Shown: piece by piece, positions 47,394 through 59,000 of the stretch
Numbering within the stretch: the first letter of the stretch is position 1
How the letters are laid out: each line of letters begins with the position of its first letter
Assembly: GCA_023846275.1 (NCBI GenBank)
Contig: CM043865.1
Coordinates: forward strand, 26,641,912 to 26,705,911
DNA length: 64,000 nucleotides
Origin: Vanilla planifolia
Taxonomy: Eukaryota > Streptophyta > Magnoliopsida > Asparagales > Orchidaceae
Reading direction: 5' to 3'
The notes under the pieces: generated by a model
What the model saw: the letters and a program-made list of their open reading frames with translations, nothing else
What the model was told of the DNA's origin: nothing
The model's database searches: none
Program-made: the position numbers and the translations under genes

Positions 47394-49187
47394 TTTTGTG
47401 ATATATTAGGAAAGAAAATCATACATTATTGTAGTAGGTATTTAGAGATTAGACCATAGCATGATAAATGTCTCATCATTGTCAGCATAGGAAGTTGACT
47501 ATGTAAGGGAAATGACTACAAGATAAATGATAATGTGTTATAGGATTTTGAAGATTAAGGATAATGATCATATGAAAAAATATAAGTATAAAAAAATTTA
47601 AAAAATAAAATAAATATTAATATGAAAAAAAGTAAAAGATGTGATATATTATAAATATTATTTGATGATTATGTGCATACACAAGCAAGATATATACAAA
47701 CATTTATGCAATGATTTAATATTGAATCCTTTGATATAAATTACCATGTAATGTTTTTCTATTACTTCTTAATTATGTTGGCTATATATTTATATATATA
47801 TTTTTTATAATCATTATGTTTATAATTATTAGTTAGTTTGTTAAACATATTATATTCATTTTTTACTTATATTTATGTCAAGATTTGGATACCCACAAAG
47901 TAAAAGTTACAAAATGATAGTTTACGATTTTGAGTGTGAGAGGTTTTGATATATTCAATAAACTCTATAAGAGTTATATTATATGTGATGACTAATTGTA
48001 TTTTTTAACAGTTATTAAATTAGAATTATTATTTTAAGTTTTTATTATATGATAATATAAAATTATATATATTGTTTTTGTTGTTTTAGTAAGAATGATT
48101 GATAGATTATAATAATTTTTTGTCACTTTGTTTTTAATTATACCCTCCATGATTGCTACTTATTTTAACTTAATAATTTAATATAATAATTATTTATCAA
48201 GTTTTATTTGTATTTGTGCAAAGCAATGTGTGATATTATTAGTTTCTCTTTTTAATTTGAAAACTCTTTAGAGCTCTCTATCATGTTAATCTCACTCTTC
48301 TTTTCCTTTTTTTTTCGCATGCTTTGTATGTCTCAACTAACCTTTGTATGCATTTGAGAGTTTCGAACACACACGTCATAAAACCATTGTCAAAGTCAAT
48401 ATTTATTTGGTGCTCTTGCTATGACAATGCCTTTTGCAAATGTCTTGGAATAGTCTATTAGCAATTGATTTATTTCTTTGTTGAAGAACACATCTTCATG
48501 TCTATAGAATTCAAAACTAAGCATGGGTAATTTTATTTGTTGTTAGGATTTTAAAACCAAGGAAAATTTCATCAAAACCCTAAGCTAAGTATGTAAGTAC
48601 ACAAGATCTATCCTATCTCTTCAACAGTAAAAGTTTATTATTTCATTCAATTCTTTTTTGTTAAGTCGATTTCATTTATTTCAAAGACTTGCTAATCTTC
48701 ATGTAGATCAACATTAGTAGTTATTTTCACATCATTTTCTAAAAAAATGAACCACTTATAAAGACCATTATGAATAATTGACCATTTAGTCGTATTCTTA
48801 GAATACCCATTTCTACAACCACTGTGGAATCGTTGAAAGCCATAGTCCCCAATGTGTAACATTGAAACATGGCATCGTTGGATAAATTTTGATTAGAATA
48901 TGTTTTTAAAACAGTGAGCGTTAAAAATTAATGGCAACCCTTCATTGTTTTAACCAAAATCGTCTTTTGACGATTATTTCAGAGATAATTCGATCAAAGT
49001 TGATCAGAAATTGTCAATTTGGCGAGCGGAGGAGATAGTCGAAAGAAGTGGATAAGGATCGACCATGGAAATGAGCTCAAACGTGTGGCTGCGGCAAGCC
49101 AGTGTCTTTCTCCCTCACATGATAAACAAACGAGTACTAAACAATCTTTGACGCTCGGAGACGACGAAAGCCTAGCGAACAGCCGGG
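47394..49187. other. AT-rich spacer and upstream region of the petC exons
   Basis: No gene up to about 48980. From there the sequence becomes less AT-rich towards the petC start and probably holds its 5' untranslated region. No convincing TATA box could be assigned. Confidence 0.45.
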
Positions 49188-49590
49188 ATGGCATCTGCTG
49201 CGCTGTCCACCGCCGCATGCTCTTCTCAGGTATCTTTCTCTTTGTTCTCCTTATCTAAGAGCTCGGTCCAGGATGATAAATAGATGCGACGTTTGTGTGC
49301 CGATGTTCCTTGGAGAAGACATCATTCTACGTATCGTTTATCGAACAGATTTGTGCCAGTAAGAGTGGAATCTTTGCACCATATCATGCTCCGCTCTACA
49401 AGACAACAAAGGGATCGGGGCCGGGGAGGGACAGGAGGTTGAGGATTGCGTGCCAGGCAACAAGCATTTCAGCGGACAGAGTTCCGGACATGAGCAAGAG
49501 GCAGCTCATGAACCTTCTTGTTCTTGGGACTGTTTCATTGCCAACTGCGGGGATGCTGATACCTTATGCATACTTCTTTGTTCCTCCCGG
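49188..49590 (+). CDS. petC: Chloroplast Rieske iron-sulfur protein (petC), exons 1 and 2 only
   Basis: Exon 1 (49188-49229) encodes [14 protein letters not shown] and ends at a GT donor. Exon 2 (49349-49590) begins in phase and ends CCCGG|GTAACA. Together they encode the transit peptide and the membrane helix of the cytochrome b6f Rieske subunit: [50 protein letters not shown]. The intact protein carries the 2Fe-2S cluster that passes electrons from plastoquinol to cytochrome f; the cluster domain (CTHLGC and CPCHGS boxes) is not found in the following 14.4 kb. Intron positions are kept, so this is a DNA-level copy, not a retrocopy. No stop or frameshift is seen. It is either a live gene with a very large, transposon-filled second intron, or a truncated copy. 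Confidence 0.85.
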
Positions 49591-50335
49591 GTAACATTTG
49601 CTGATATCTCTTTTACTCTGAACTCAAATCCACCATATTTTATTCCAATACAACCTACTTCTTTTATTCGATTAGGTTTTTCGATATTAGATCTGATAAC
49701 ATGAATAAAGGCTGATTTTATCACACTCGGCATCTAAAGATATTGAGATTTGGGAAATAGAACATGTATCTACTAAACAGGGAGATGTAAGAGAGAGGAC
49801 ACTGAAGAGTGCAAATGTACATACTCTTTTTCAAGCTAAAAGCATACTCATTGATGTCAAAAGGGTTTGTAATAGCTCAAATCTCCATAAAAATAGTTAA
49901 AAATTCAAAAAAATAAAACAATGTTCATGGGTAGAACATTTATAATCATCTAGGAAAAAACTGTGGAGCTGATAATTGATATAAACATTGAAGCTTTTAG
50001 AAAAGGGGATTGTTAAGAGGCCTAAAAACTTGTTGGATTGGGCAAACATGGGTTCAACTAAGCAAGAAGCAGCAAAAGCTTATAGGAAAAGTCCCGGAGA
50101 CTATGTCAAGGAATTGCTAGAGCTAATCGAAGAAAGGTTCAGGGGCTTTGTTAGAGAACAGTTGGAGTTATTTGAAGGAAGGTCCTAAAGCTTAGTTAAA
50201 GGAGCATGGTTGAAGAAAGGTCCATTGGCTTGTTATGAGGAGCATACTTGGTTGTGAGATTGCGAGTTATTCTTGGAACCCGAGTTGACACATTTCACCT
50301 GTTGGATTGTCATGGATGATTGAATGATCGAGATT
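49591..50335 (+). other. petC intron 2 start / spacer before the first LINE
   Basis: Non-coding. The frame at 49988-50188 (charged, LELIEERFRGFVREQLELFE) has no recognised family and is not flanked by splice or promoter signals I trust. Confidence 0.4.
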
Positions 50336-50402
50336 GTGATAGACAAAAATTCTTCATCAGAGTTATAATAATTATATATTAATAAAAGTGATAGACAAAA
50401 AT
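50336..50402. repeat. 15-bp direct repeat bounding a 37-bp A-rich-ended insert
   Basis: GTGATAGACAAAAAT occurs at 50336-50350 and 50388-50402. The 37 bp between end in AATAAAA. This has the form of a tiny 5'-truncated LINE or SINE insertion with its target-site duplication. The second copy directly abuts the LINE homology that begins at 50403. Confidence 0.6.
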
Positions 50403-51180
50403 CCTAGGGTGTGTGCCCGAATGGACCTCTCGAAGCCTTTAAAACCAGGCATATGACTTAACGGGGAATTTGGAAGAATCTACCAAGCATTTGAGTACGA
50501 GGGATTGCCGCGTGTTTGCTTTTCGTGCTGGCACGTTGGTCACCTTGTGGGGTAGTGCAGCACACATAAGTCCTCGGAGGCTGCGCACGCATGTCCAACG
50601 GAAATGACGCACAATGGGGAGATGGCAGGGAAGCGTGTAGAGAAAACTATTATTGCGACCTCGGAGACAATGAGCTTGGAGGTGGATCGTAGGAGGCGGA
50701 GGATATGCACAATTGTGGCGGGAAGGCTACTGAAGCTGAGTGCTCCAGAACTCCTCGAATGCAGGTGGGGAAGACGTATGACCTGGAGAAGAAGGGACAA
50801 ATGCTAGGCCCTTGGATGCTTGTTCAACCCCGACGCAGGAGACAGGGCATGGTCGAACACAGGGGTTCAGTAAGCAGGGTGAGCCAGAATCCACGGAAGA
50901 CCTTCAGCCAAGGGACTTCTGTTGAGGAGGCCGTAAGTATGCAGCATAGGAAGAGGAGCCTATCCAAGGCTCGAGGAAGAGACATGGCGAGGCCGGCTTC
51001 ATCCCCAAGGGCCAGGGAGGACTGGGAAAGGACTCCACGGGAAGAAGCTCCAATGAAGGAAGTAGGAAAGGGGCGGACGACGCATGCAGGAAGGAATAAG
51101 GGGAAACTGCCACTGTTGCAGGAGGATTATGCGGTGGACCAAACCAAAAGCTCGGATGGTCACCACATCAAAACGATGTA
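50403..51180 (+). pseudogene. LINE ORF1 C-terminal remnant
   Basis: The CCHC-type knuckle is damaged: one cysteine is retained in CFSCWHVGHLVG, but the final C is replaced by a stop region. The rest is a basic, Ser/Arg-rich tail (SKARGRDMARPASSPRARED), matching the RS-rich ORF1 tail of the intact LINE. Confidence 0.65.
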
Positions 51181-51328
51181 GGAGAATTTCTCCTGGGCTA
51201 CGCTTCGTGGGGCACAGGGGGTATCGAAGAGGAAGATGGAGGAGGCCTCATCTGGGGAGGAGTACCTCGGCGGGGCTGGAGAATTATGTGGCTGCATGGG
51301 GGCACCACTTACAAAATTCCAGGTGATG

Positions 51329-54300
51329 ATGCATTTCGCAGTTTGGAATATTAGAGGAGTTAGGGACAGGAAGTCCACAAGGTACCTGCAAAGATTTGTA
51401 TGCGAGCGGAATGTTGCAGTCGTGGCCCTGATGGAGACGAAAGCACAATGTTTCTTATGGAAAGATGCAGACTAGCTCCTCGGGAAGGAGTGAAACTTCG
51501 TGGCTCAACTATTAGCTGGCATCACAGCAGGTATAATTCTGCTGTGGAAGAGCTAGGTTTGGCATGCGAGGTGAGACTATGTGGTGCAAGCAAGCTAAAT
51601 TGTTTCGTTGTTTATGGCCCCAAAGATCACCACAGGCGTCGGGAAATCTGGGATGTCATCAGGCATGTGTCCAGCGGGGATGACCCACTCATTGTGGCAG
51701 GGGATCTTAACCTTGTGATGGTGCAAGAAGAGAAACGGGGTGGGAAGAATATCTATGGTAAGGGGCAGCAAGAGCTTGCTGACCTTATGCAGGAGCTGCA
51801 GCTGGTGGACATGGGTTTTATTGGCAATTGCATTACCTGGTGCAACGGGAAGCAGGGCGGCGCACACATCCTTGGGCGACTTGATCGGGTCCTTATGAAC
51901 TCTTTGGGGATGCAGGTGTTTCCCGAATGCTCTGTGCAGCACCTGAGTCGGCTTGGGTCTGATCATTGCCTGCTGCTGGTTGATCTGGGGTGCAGTAATT
52001 TGCGGTTGGACAATGGAAGGATACAATTCGAGAGTGTATGGTTGGACTTCCCACAGTCGATTGGGGTGGTGCACCAGGCATGGCACAGACATGTGTGGGG
52101 GGGGGGGGGAATTGCATGGAGGTGCTAACGACCAAATTCAAACATTCGCTGGTGGCCTTGCAGAAGTGGAGCCAAGAGGAGGTGGGGAACATTGTCAACA
52201 AGAACGCGGAGCTGGAGAAGAGCATTAATGAACTACAGTTAAAGGAATCTCGGGATGGATTAACAGAGGAAGAGAGCACGCATCTTGGCCACATGATCAT
52301 GGCCTTCCACCGTGGCTGCACACATGAGGAGCAATAGTGGTGGCAGCGTGCGAAAGTACATTGGGCGCACCTTGGGGACAATAACACCTGGTTTTTCCAT
52401 GCTGCTGCGACAGCTCGTGCGCGGGGAAACCGAATCACTCAGCTAAGGCACGCAGAGGACAACGTGGTGGATACACCTGTTAGCATTAGGATTGCCCTTT
52501 TAGCTTACTTTGAAGAGAAGTGGCAATGCGTGGGGTGGGAGTCTATGCAGCTGAACTCTGTGCCGTCCGGCATTGTCTACGAGGAAATGGCTTCCAAGCT
52601 TGGCTACAGGGTCACCGAGAGTGAGATAATTGTGGCCATGTGGGGAATCAGAAGAAACAAAGCCCCGGGTATCGACGGGATCACAGCGGAATTTCTGCAT
52701 GGCTATTGGGCAATCACACACAGGGACATCATTTGCGCGGTGCAGGCTTTCTTTGAGGAGAGGAGGCTGTCAGAGGAATGGAAGGACATGTTGATTGTCC
52801 TTGTCCCAAAGAAGCAGGTGGCGTGCAGGCCCGAGCATTTCCGGCCAATTAGCCTCTACAACACCATTTATAAGGTGGTGGCGCGCGTTCTGGTCGAGAG
52901 ATTGAAACCGATGATGCCAAGCTTCATCTCGCGCAAACAAGCAACTTTCATCCCCGGGCGAAGTATCTTAGACAATATATACATCACACAGGAGATGAAG
53001 TCGAAAATGCATGCCTGCATCGCAGTTTCAGGTCTCATGGCAGTCAAGATCGACATGGAGCAGGCCTACGACAGTGTCCGATGGGATTTTCTGCTCGGGA
53101 TGATGAAGGCTGTGGGATTTCCTCCTATTTGGTGTGAATGGATCGCTGCTTGCATCATATCTCTGCGGTTTGGTGTTCTCATTAATGGCTCTCGCCTTCC
53201 TTGGGTGGTGGCGCAGTTGGGTATCCGACAGGGATGTCCGCTCTCACCTACCTGAACGTTATGGTTACAGAATACTTATCTGTGCTGGTGAGGGATTATG
53301 AGACCAAACAATTACTCGGCTTCAGACCAGGACAGCACACGCTGCTAATTTCGCACCTGCTCTATGCAGATGATGTTTTATTGTTTGTTCTTGCCACGCG
53401 CCAGGCCGCTCGCGCTGTGCGGAGAATTATGAGGACCTTTAGGGAAGTTGCAGGGTTGCGCGTTAACTTTCTGAAATCCAAAGTATATTTTAGCAGGAAG
53501 ATCAGCAAGAAGAAAGCGAGGATGGTGTCGAGGCAACTACATATGGAGCAGGGCCAGATGCTTACGTACCTCGGGGTCCCTATTGCAGCGAAGCGCCTGG
53601 GAAGAGCGGACCTCAACTTCCTACTTCAGAGGATTGAAGCTGCGGTGGCCAATAGGCGGATTTGTCCGCTGTCGCTCACGGGCAGAGCTGCCTTGGCCTC
53701 CTCTGTTCTCACCGCCATCCCAAGCCACATTTTGCGTCACTATGTTGTGCCAGTGGGAGTAATTGATGAGATAGAAAGGAGAATTAGAAGTTTTTTATGG
53801 CACAGGACGAGCAGAGCGCATATGATGCATTATGCGCCCTGGGACTGCGTCACTCTGCCGAAGACCGTCGGCGGACTTGGGCTTTGTGACTTCTGCGCAT
53901 GGCAGCGTGTGCTGCAACTGAAGAACTGTAAGCGTATTCTTAGTTGCGAGGCAAGCCTTTGGGTGGATACTATGAGGCGGAAGTACAGGTTAACGGACCC
54001 TGTTATGAAAGTTCCCCGGAACGCATCTCATGCGTGTAGGCTGGTGTTGGAGGCAATGCCAGAGGCGGTGTCGATCTTTGTATGGAGAATCGGCGATGGG
54101 AGGACGGTGAGATTCGCGGAGGACAATTGGTTAGGCATCATCCCTTTATGCTGCTGGCCGACTTTCATCAACATGAACATCGTATGACCGGCGAGCGTGG
54201 TTGAATGCATCGCTACAGCCGCGGTCTGGGACGTGGACAATATTCGTGCACGGGCAGGCGAGGAGCTGATTGACAGAATTCTGCATCTCCCCAGAGCTCG

Positions 54301-55140
54301 GATGTCTGCTCAGGACACGTTCATTTAGGCGCACACCGAGACGGAGAGGGTCGATAGCGGGAGAATCTATATGCACATGGTGTGTAGAGCTGATGACACC
54401 GCCAGACGAAGTGGTCAGCGTCATGTGGACCAGATGAGGGGCATTTGGAAGATCAAAGTAGTGCTGAGGATGCGGATGTTCATGTGGCGAGTTGTTGGTG
54501 ACTACCTCCCTACGGTGGCGTGGCTGGCCCGCAGGGGGATGCTCGAGAGTAGCAGCTTTCAGTGGGGCTGCACAGCGGAAGAGTCCACGCAGCATGTTTT
54601 TTGGGACTGCCGGCGCGCCCAGGAACTCTGAGATGATTGCTAGGCCTGTGCGGCAGTGGCTACGTTAGGATGGCCTCGGGGTGCGGGTGCTGGGGTGACC
54701 TTTCTCGACCAGCTCATGAGGTCTGTCGGCTCGCCGGCGGCGCGACGTGGGGCTGGCGCCGGGCATGCTGCCACATTGGCCACCACCATGTATTATATTT
54801 GGGAAAGAAGGAATGCGATGAGGCATAACAATCCGATGGTCTAGCCATGCACGTTGCTACAGAAGATCAAGGTCGAGGTAATCACTGCATCAAGACAATA
54901 CAACGTATATTCATCCTTGTCCAGCGGGAACCCTTGCAGCTCCTCGGAACTGCTTGTAACCCATTGTTGGGTTCCCCCCGCCAACAAGATGGATAAAAGT
55001 GAATTGCGATGCTGCGGTGGGGGACAACACTGCTGGCTTGGGCCTGGTGGCCAAAGACTACATGGGGAGGCCGCTCCTGGTAGCTGGTAAGAGGTTTCTC
55101 TCTCAGGCTGGTGAAGCGATGGAGGTCCAGGCTATTGATG
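51329..55140 (+). pseudogene. LINE ORF2 remnant (endonuclease, RT, zinc finger, partial RNase H)
   Basis: Endonuclease: AVWNIRGVRDRKSTRYLQRF, GDLNLVMVQEEKRGGK, GRLDRVLMN and SDHCLLLVDLG. Interruptions include a stop after KDAD (51473), a run of eleven G at about 52097 that shifts the frame, a stop after HEEQ (52336) and a frameshift within GCPLSP at about 53250. RT motifs are KIDMEQAYDSVRWDF, RQGCPLSP and LLYADDVLLF. A zinc finger follows (WGCTAEESTQHVFWDC) and then a truncated RNase H. The many independent lesions mean it is inactive. Confidence 0.85.
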
Positions 55141-55144
55141 TAGG

Positions 55145-55956
55145 ACAAAAAGGGGTATGGCGACACGAAAAGATACGGGATTGTGTGTGTAGATAGAAAA
55201 GGAAAGGGAAATGGTAAAAGCTTTAGATTTTGGGATTTTGGTGGAGGGGTAGGAAGATGGATAGTAGAACCAGTGTCGAGGATAACTTACTGGTGTGGCA
55301 TCTCACCACTTGGGCCTCACACCCCTCCTCCCAGTACCAGAGCTTCAGCGAATCAGCACGCCAAAACTGGAGTGGCGTCTCACCACTTGGACCTCACGTC
55401 CCTCCTCCCAGTATTAGAGCTTTGACGAGTCGGCACGCCAAAGACACTCAGAGCACTCACGCTCAGAATGGAAGCAAACAAACTCAAAAGCTTGCATTAA
55501 CTATTCAATCTTTTACAACAGAAGAGGACTCTCCCTTATATAGGAATCCATAAGGGTACAAAAGACATTTGACTCATAACATGGGAATACTAAAGAACAC
55601 ATGGGTAAACCAAAAGTCACCTAAAAATAATGAAAATTAAGTTCATTCATGGGAATACAAAAAGACTCCTAATTTCAAACGGCTTGAGGCAAGGCGACGG
55701 CTGCGGCGGCGGCGCGGGTTGGCGCTGGTGGGCGCGGGCGCGGGTCGGCGCGGGTTGGTGTGGGTTGACGAGCCCGGGCGGGACTCGGGCGCGGGTCTGG
55801 CTCGTCGGTCGAACCCGGGTCTGGTTCGGCGGCGGCTCCGGCGGCGGACGGCGCGGCAGGCGGCAGAGGGAGCCGGCGGCAGGAAAAGTGTTTTTCGCGC
55901 TGTTTTGGCTCCTGGGAGTCCGTTTGAACTCCGAATTCGATTCCGAAAGATGTTCC
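55145..55956 (-). mobile_element. Remnant of another retroelement, probably LTR/3' region
   Basis: This block lies between the two LINEs. Read on the minus strand it has a very GC-rich, Pro/Arg-coding-like part (55690-55900), then a TATA box CCTATATAAG (55544-55535) followed by a leader-like pyrimidine-rich stretch, and the 77-bp tandem repeat. Because the intact LINE interrupted one sequence, this block and the DNA right of 63485 were adjacent before insertion. They probably belong to the same minus-strand element. The family was not identified. Confidence 0.45.
55296..55449. repeat. Two-copy 77-bp tandem repeat
   Basis: Units start TGGCATCTCACCACTTGG (55296) and TGGCGTCTCACCACTTGG (55373) and share CCTCCTCCCAGTA and GCACGCCAAA. 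About 85% identical by eye. Confidence 0.8.
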
Positions 55957-55970
55957 GGAATCCATGTTTC
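55957..55970. repeat. Target-site duplication of the intact LINE, left copy
   Basis: GGAATCCATGTTTC, identical over 14 bp to 63471-63484, at the exact 3' end of the LINE. Confidence 0.9.
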
Positions 55971-55985
55971 TTTGATTATCAAAAG

Positions 55986-55997
55986 AGGCCGAAGCCT
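55986..55997 (-). promoter_or_regulatory. 3'-terminal stem-loop of the LINE RNA
   Basis: Minus-strand AGGC-TTCG-GCCT forms a 4-bp stem closed by a C(UUCG)G tetraloop, 15 nt before the element end. A 3' hairpin recognised by the RT is known for some LINEs (for example UnaL2) and has been reported in plant L1 elements. The role here is inferred. Confidence 0.5.
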
Positions 55998-56013
55998 TAC
56001 AAGTCATCCCCTC

Positions 56014-59000
56014 TCAAGGGGGTTCAAAAACAAAATCATCCAGTAATAACTTCCCTAAATCATCAGGAAGGGGCATACCCCTTTCCCAGTAGAAATCAGA
56101 AATACAAGCATGCTTAGCAATCCAATCAGCAGGCCGATTCCCCTCCCGAAGGATGTGCGAGAACCTGGTAGTGATCCTGCAGCGAGCATAGTGAAGAGCA
56201 TCCGAATAAATACTCCCATCAGTAGGGCAGTAGAATAACTGCATAATCTCCTGGATAGCAGTAGAAGAGTCAGACTGGAATTCCACTGCAGCGGCACTTC
56301 GCAGATTTGTCATAGCCATAAGGAGCGCCTCCATGATAGCAATAACCTCCATAGTAAAGGTGGCATGAGAAATATAGGATTTCCCCATAGCAATGAGGGG
56401 GGAGCCAAGGTGATCTCGAGCAATCATGCCAATCCCCGCACGGTCATTAGTAATAGCGGCATCACAATTAAAGATAATCCATCCTGCGGGTGGGGGAAGC
56501 CAAACGGAGGTAACAGGACCCAAAGGGTAGGACTTCACGCTGGGCAAGGATGGGGGGAAGGTAGGAATACTATTGCCAAGAGCAATCTCAAGCTTGATCA
56601 TCCGAATAAGTGTGCTGGGGGCGTATACAGGTTTCTTATGATGTCTCAGGTTACGGTTAAGCCAAATATAATACATAGCAGTGGCAATAACAGCAAGATG
56701 GGAAGCAAGACCGCCCCTCACAGCGTTAGCCCCACCATTAGAATAGAAAATATGTGCAAAAGCATTCTCCAAGTCATGAGTATGGTCATCACCAATCAAA
56801 CCAAGTGACCTAGCAGAAGTAGTAAGACCAGAATCAGCCCAGATGAGCTGTGCCTGCCTACATTCCCAGAAAGTATGAAGGAGAGTCTCCTCAGCACCAC
56901 AACCCCAGCAACAAAAAGAAGAGTGACCAAGATGCCTCCTCACACACCAGGAGGCCGTGGGGATCATGTTCCTAACCACTCTCCAGATGAAAGTGCGCAC
57001 CCGAGGTAAGGCCTTAATCTTCCATACCCAAGCAAAATGGTCACCACTGGAAACCCCACGGGTGACAGCTATAAGCTCACAATAAAACCTCGAACTGGAA
57101 GTGCAATTCAAGCCAGTAGAGGCTTGGACAAATGTATCCCTGGCACCTCTATGTATCCACAGAAGACGAGATATCCTCTCCATCGACAATCCTCCAGCCC
57201 ACGACATGATGGTGACAGTATTCCACCTCCCCGGTTCCTCAATGCAATCAGCCACTCTCCTCGGCCACAAGGCCTCCATATTAATGTAGGTAGGCCACCA
57301 ACGAAGGGGAAGGAAATCCAGCCAATTATCCTCATAAAAATCTACTTGTGTGCCATCAAACAACCTCCATGTAAATGCCTGGATAGCAGTAGGTAGTGCA
57401 TCCAAGACCAACCGACACGCATGAGAAGCCCCCCAAGGAATGAGGTTAAGGTTATTACCTCTCAAGTGCTTCCTCCTCATCAAATCAACCCAGATGGAAG
57501 GCTCACGGTAAAGCAACCTTCTACAATGTCTCATAATCAATGCCCTCCTCCAAATCCGTAGATCAAAAAGGCCAAGTCCGCCTAAATCCTTAGGAAGAGT
57601 AACCGTAGCCCAATCTGCATAATGTATTGAGTGGTTTTGACTAGTGCCACACCACAAGAATCTCCTCATCCGTTGCTCGATAGCCTGTAAAGTCCCCATA
57701 GGGACCACACAGTGACTCAAGATGAAGTTCGGGATAGCCCCCAAGACCGCCCTAATCATGAGAGTCCTCCAAGCCAAAGAGAGATGTCTAACGCTCCACT
57801 TAGCGGTCTGATCCTCAATCCTTTGAATCAAAAAATTAAAGTCACCCTTATGAAGAAGCGTAGCAGAAATAGGGATACCCAAATATGATAACCTATCACC
57901 TCTCGGGATCCCCAGACTTCGTGCCACAATACGTTGTCTCTTTTGTTTCATATTTCTGCTAAAATATAAGGAGGACTTAGCCAGATTTACTCTGAGGCCC
58001 GTATACTTGGTAAAACACTGTAGAAGTTTCTTAACAACCCTGATACTAGCATAAGAAGCCTTAGCATAAAGCATGATATCATCAGCATATAGGAGGTGGG
58101 AAATAGTAGGAGTGCCAATGGAGCACCGAAGACCAAGAAGAGCCCGCCTCTCATACTTGTGGGCTATCATGGAGAAAAATTCTGTTACCATTGTGAATAA
58201 ATACGAGGAAAGGGGACACCCCTGCCGAAGCCCCCTAGTGGACTGAATCCAAGGAAGGCGAGTTCCATTCAGCAACACTCCAAAACGGGGACCCTCAATG
58301 CAAGCCCGCACCCAGTCCATCCAAATCTGTGGGAAACCCATCATCATCATCATCTCAATCAGAAATTCCCAGCGAACACTATCATATGCCTGTGCCAAAT
58401 CCAGCTTAATGGCCAAAGATCCCATCCTGGAGGAGGAAGGATGCATAGTGGTAGCCATTTCTTGTGCTATAAAGATATTGTCAGAGATCGATCTTCCAGG
58501 GACAAAAGCCCCCTGCTCAGCAGCAATAATATGAAGGAGGATAGTCTTGAGCCTCTCGACAAGAATCCTTGCAATGATTTTATAAATGAGGTTGCAGAGG
58601 CTAATGGGTCTATATTGATAAGGTCTGCAAGCCCCTTGCCTTTTAGGGATGAGCACAACCAAAGTATCCTTCCAGGAGACGGGCATACAACATGAATGGA
58701 AAAAGGAGAGAACAGCCTGGATAATATCCTCCTGCATAATATCCCTGTAGCCAATGATACACTCAGAGGTGATCCCATCCATGCCAGGTGCCCTATTCCT
58801 TCTACAAGCTCGAATCGCAGCTAAAATCTCCTCCCTGGTAACATCCATAGTCAATCTAGACTGGTATTCCAAGCTAATACACATGTGAGAGAAGTGACTT
58901 AAGGACGGTAATGTGTGCAATTCACCACCCCATTTCGATCCATAGAACCGTAATAACATCTCCTCCATCGAATCCAACGTGCTTGCCTCAACCCCCTCTT

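Larger units (their letters stand above)
50403..55140 (+). mobile_element. LINE remnant (L1-type, plus strand), truncated at both ends and frameshifted
   Basis: Homology to the intact LINE at 55971-63470 starts inside ORF1 just before the zinc-knuckle region (RMDLSKPLKPGI, then FEYEGLPRVCFSCWHVGHL) and runs through ORF2 into the middle of RNase H (NCDAAVGDNTAGLGLVAKDY). There the similarity stops after MEVQAI. Protein similarity to the intact LINE is roughly 50-60% by eye, so it belongs to a related but distinct lineage. The two LINEs converge tail to tail. Confidence 0.85.

Noticed and set aside
49988..50188. 66-codon charged frame after petC exon 2
   Set aside because: Not petC sequence and not recognised; no splice sites join it to the petC frame.
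55630..56046. Overlapping GC-rich frames on both strands (Gly/Arg/Pro-rich)
   Set aside because: Open only because of extreme GC content. They run across the LINE target site into the LINE 3' end, so they cannot be a native protein as drawn.
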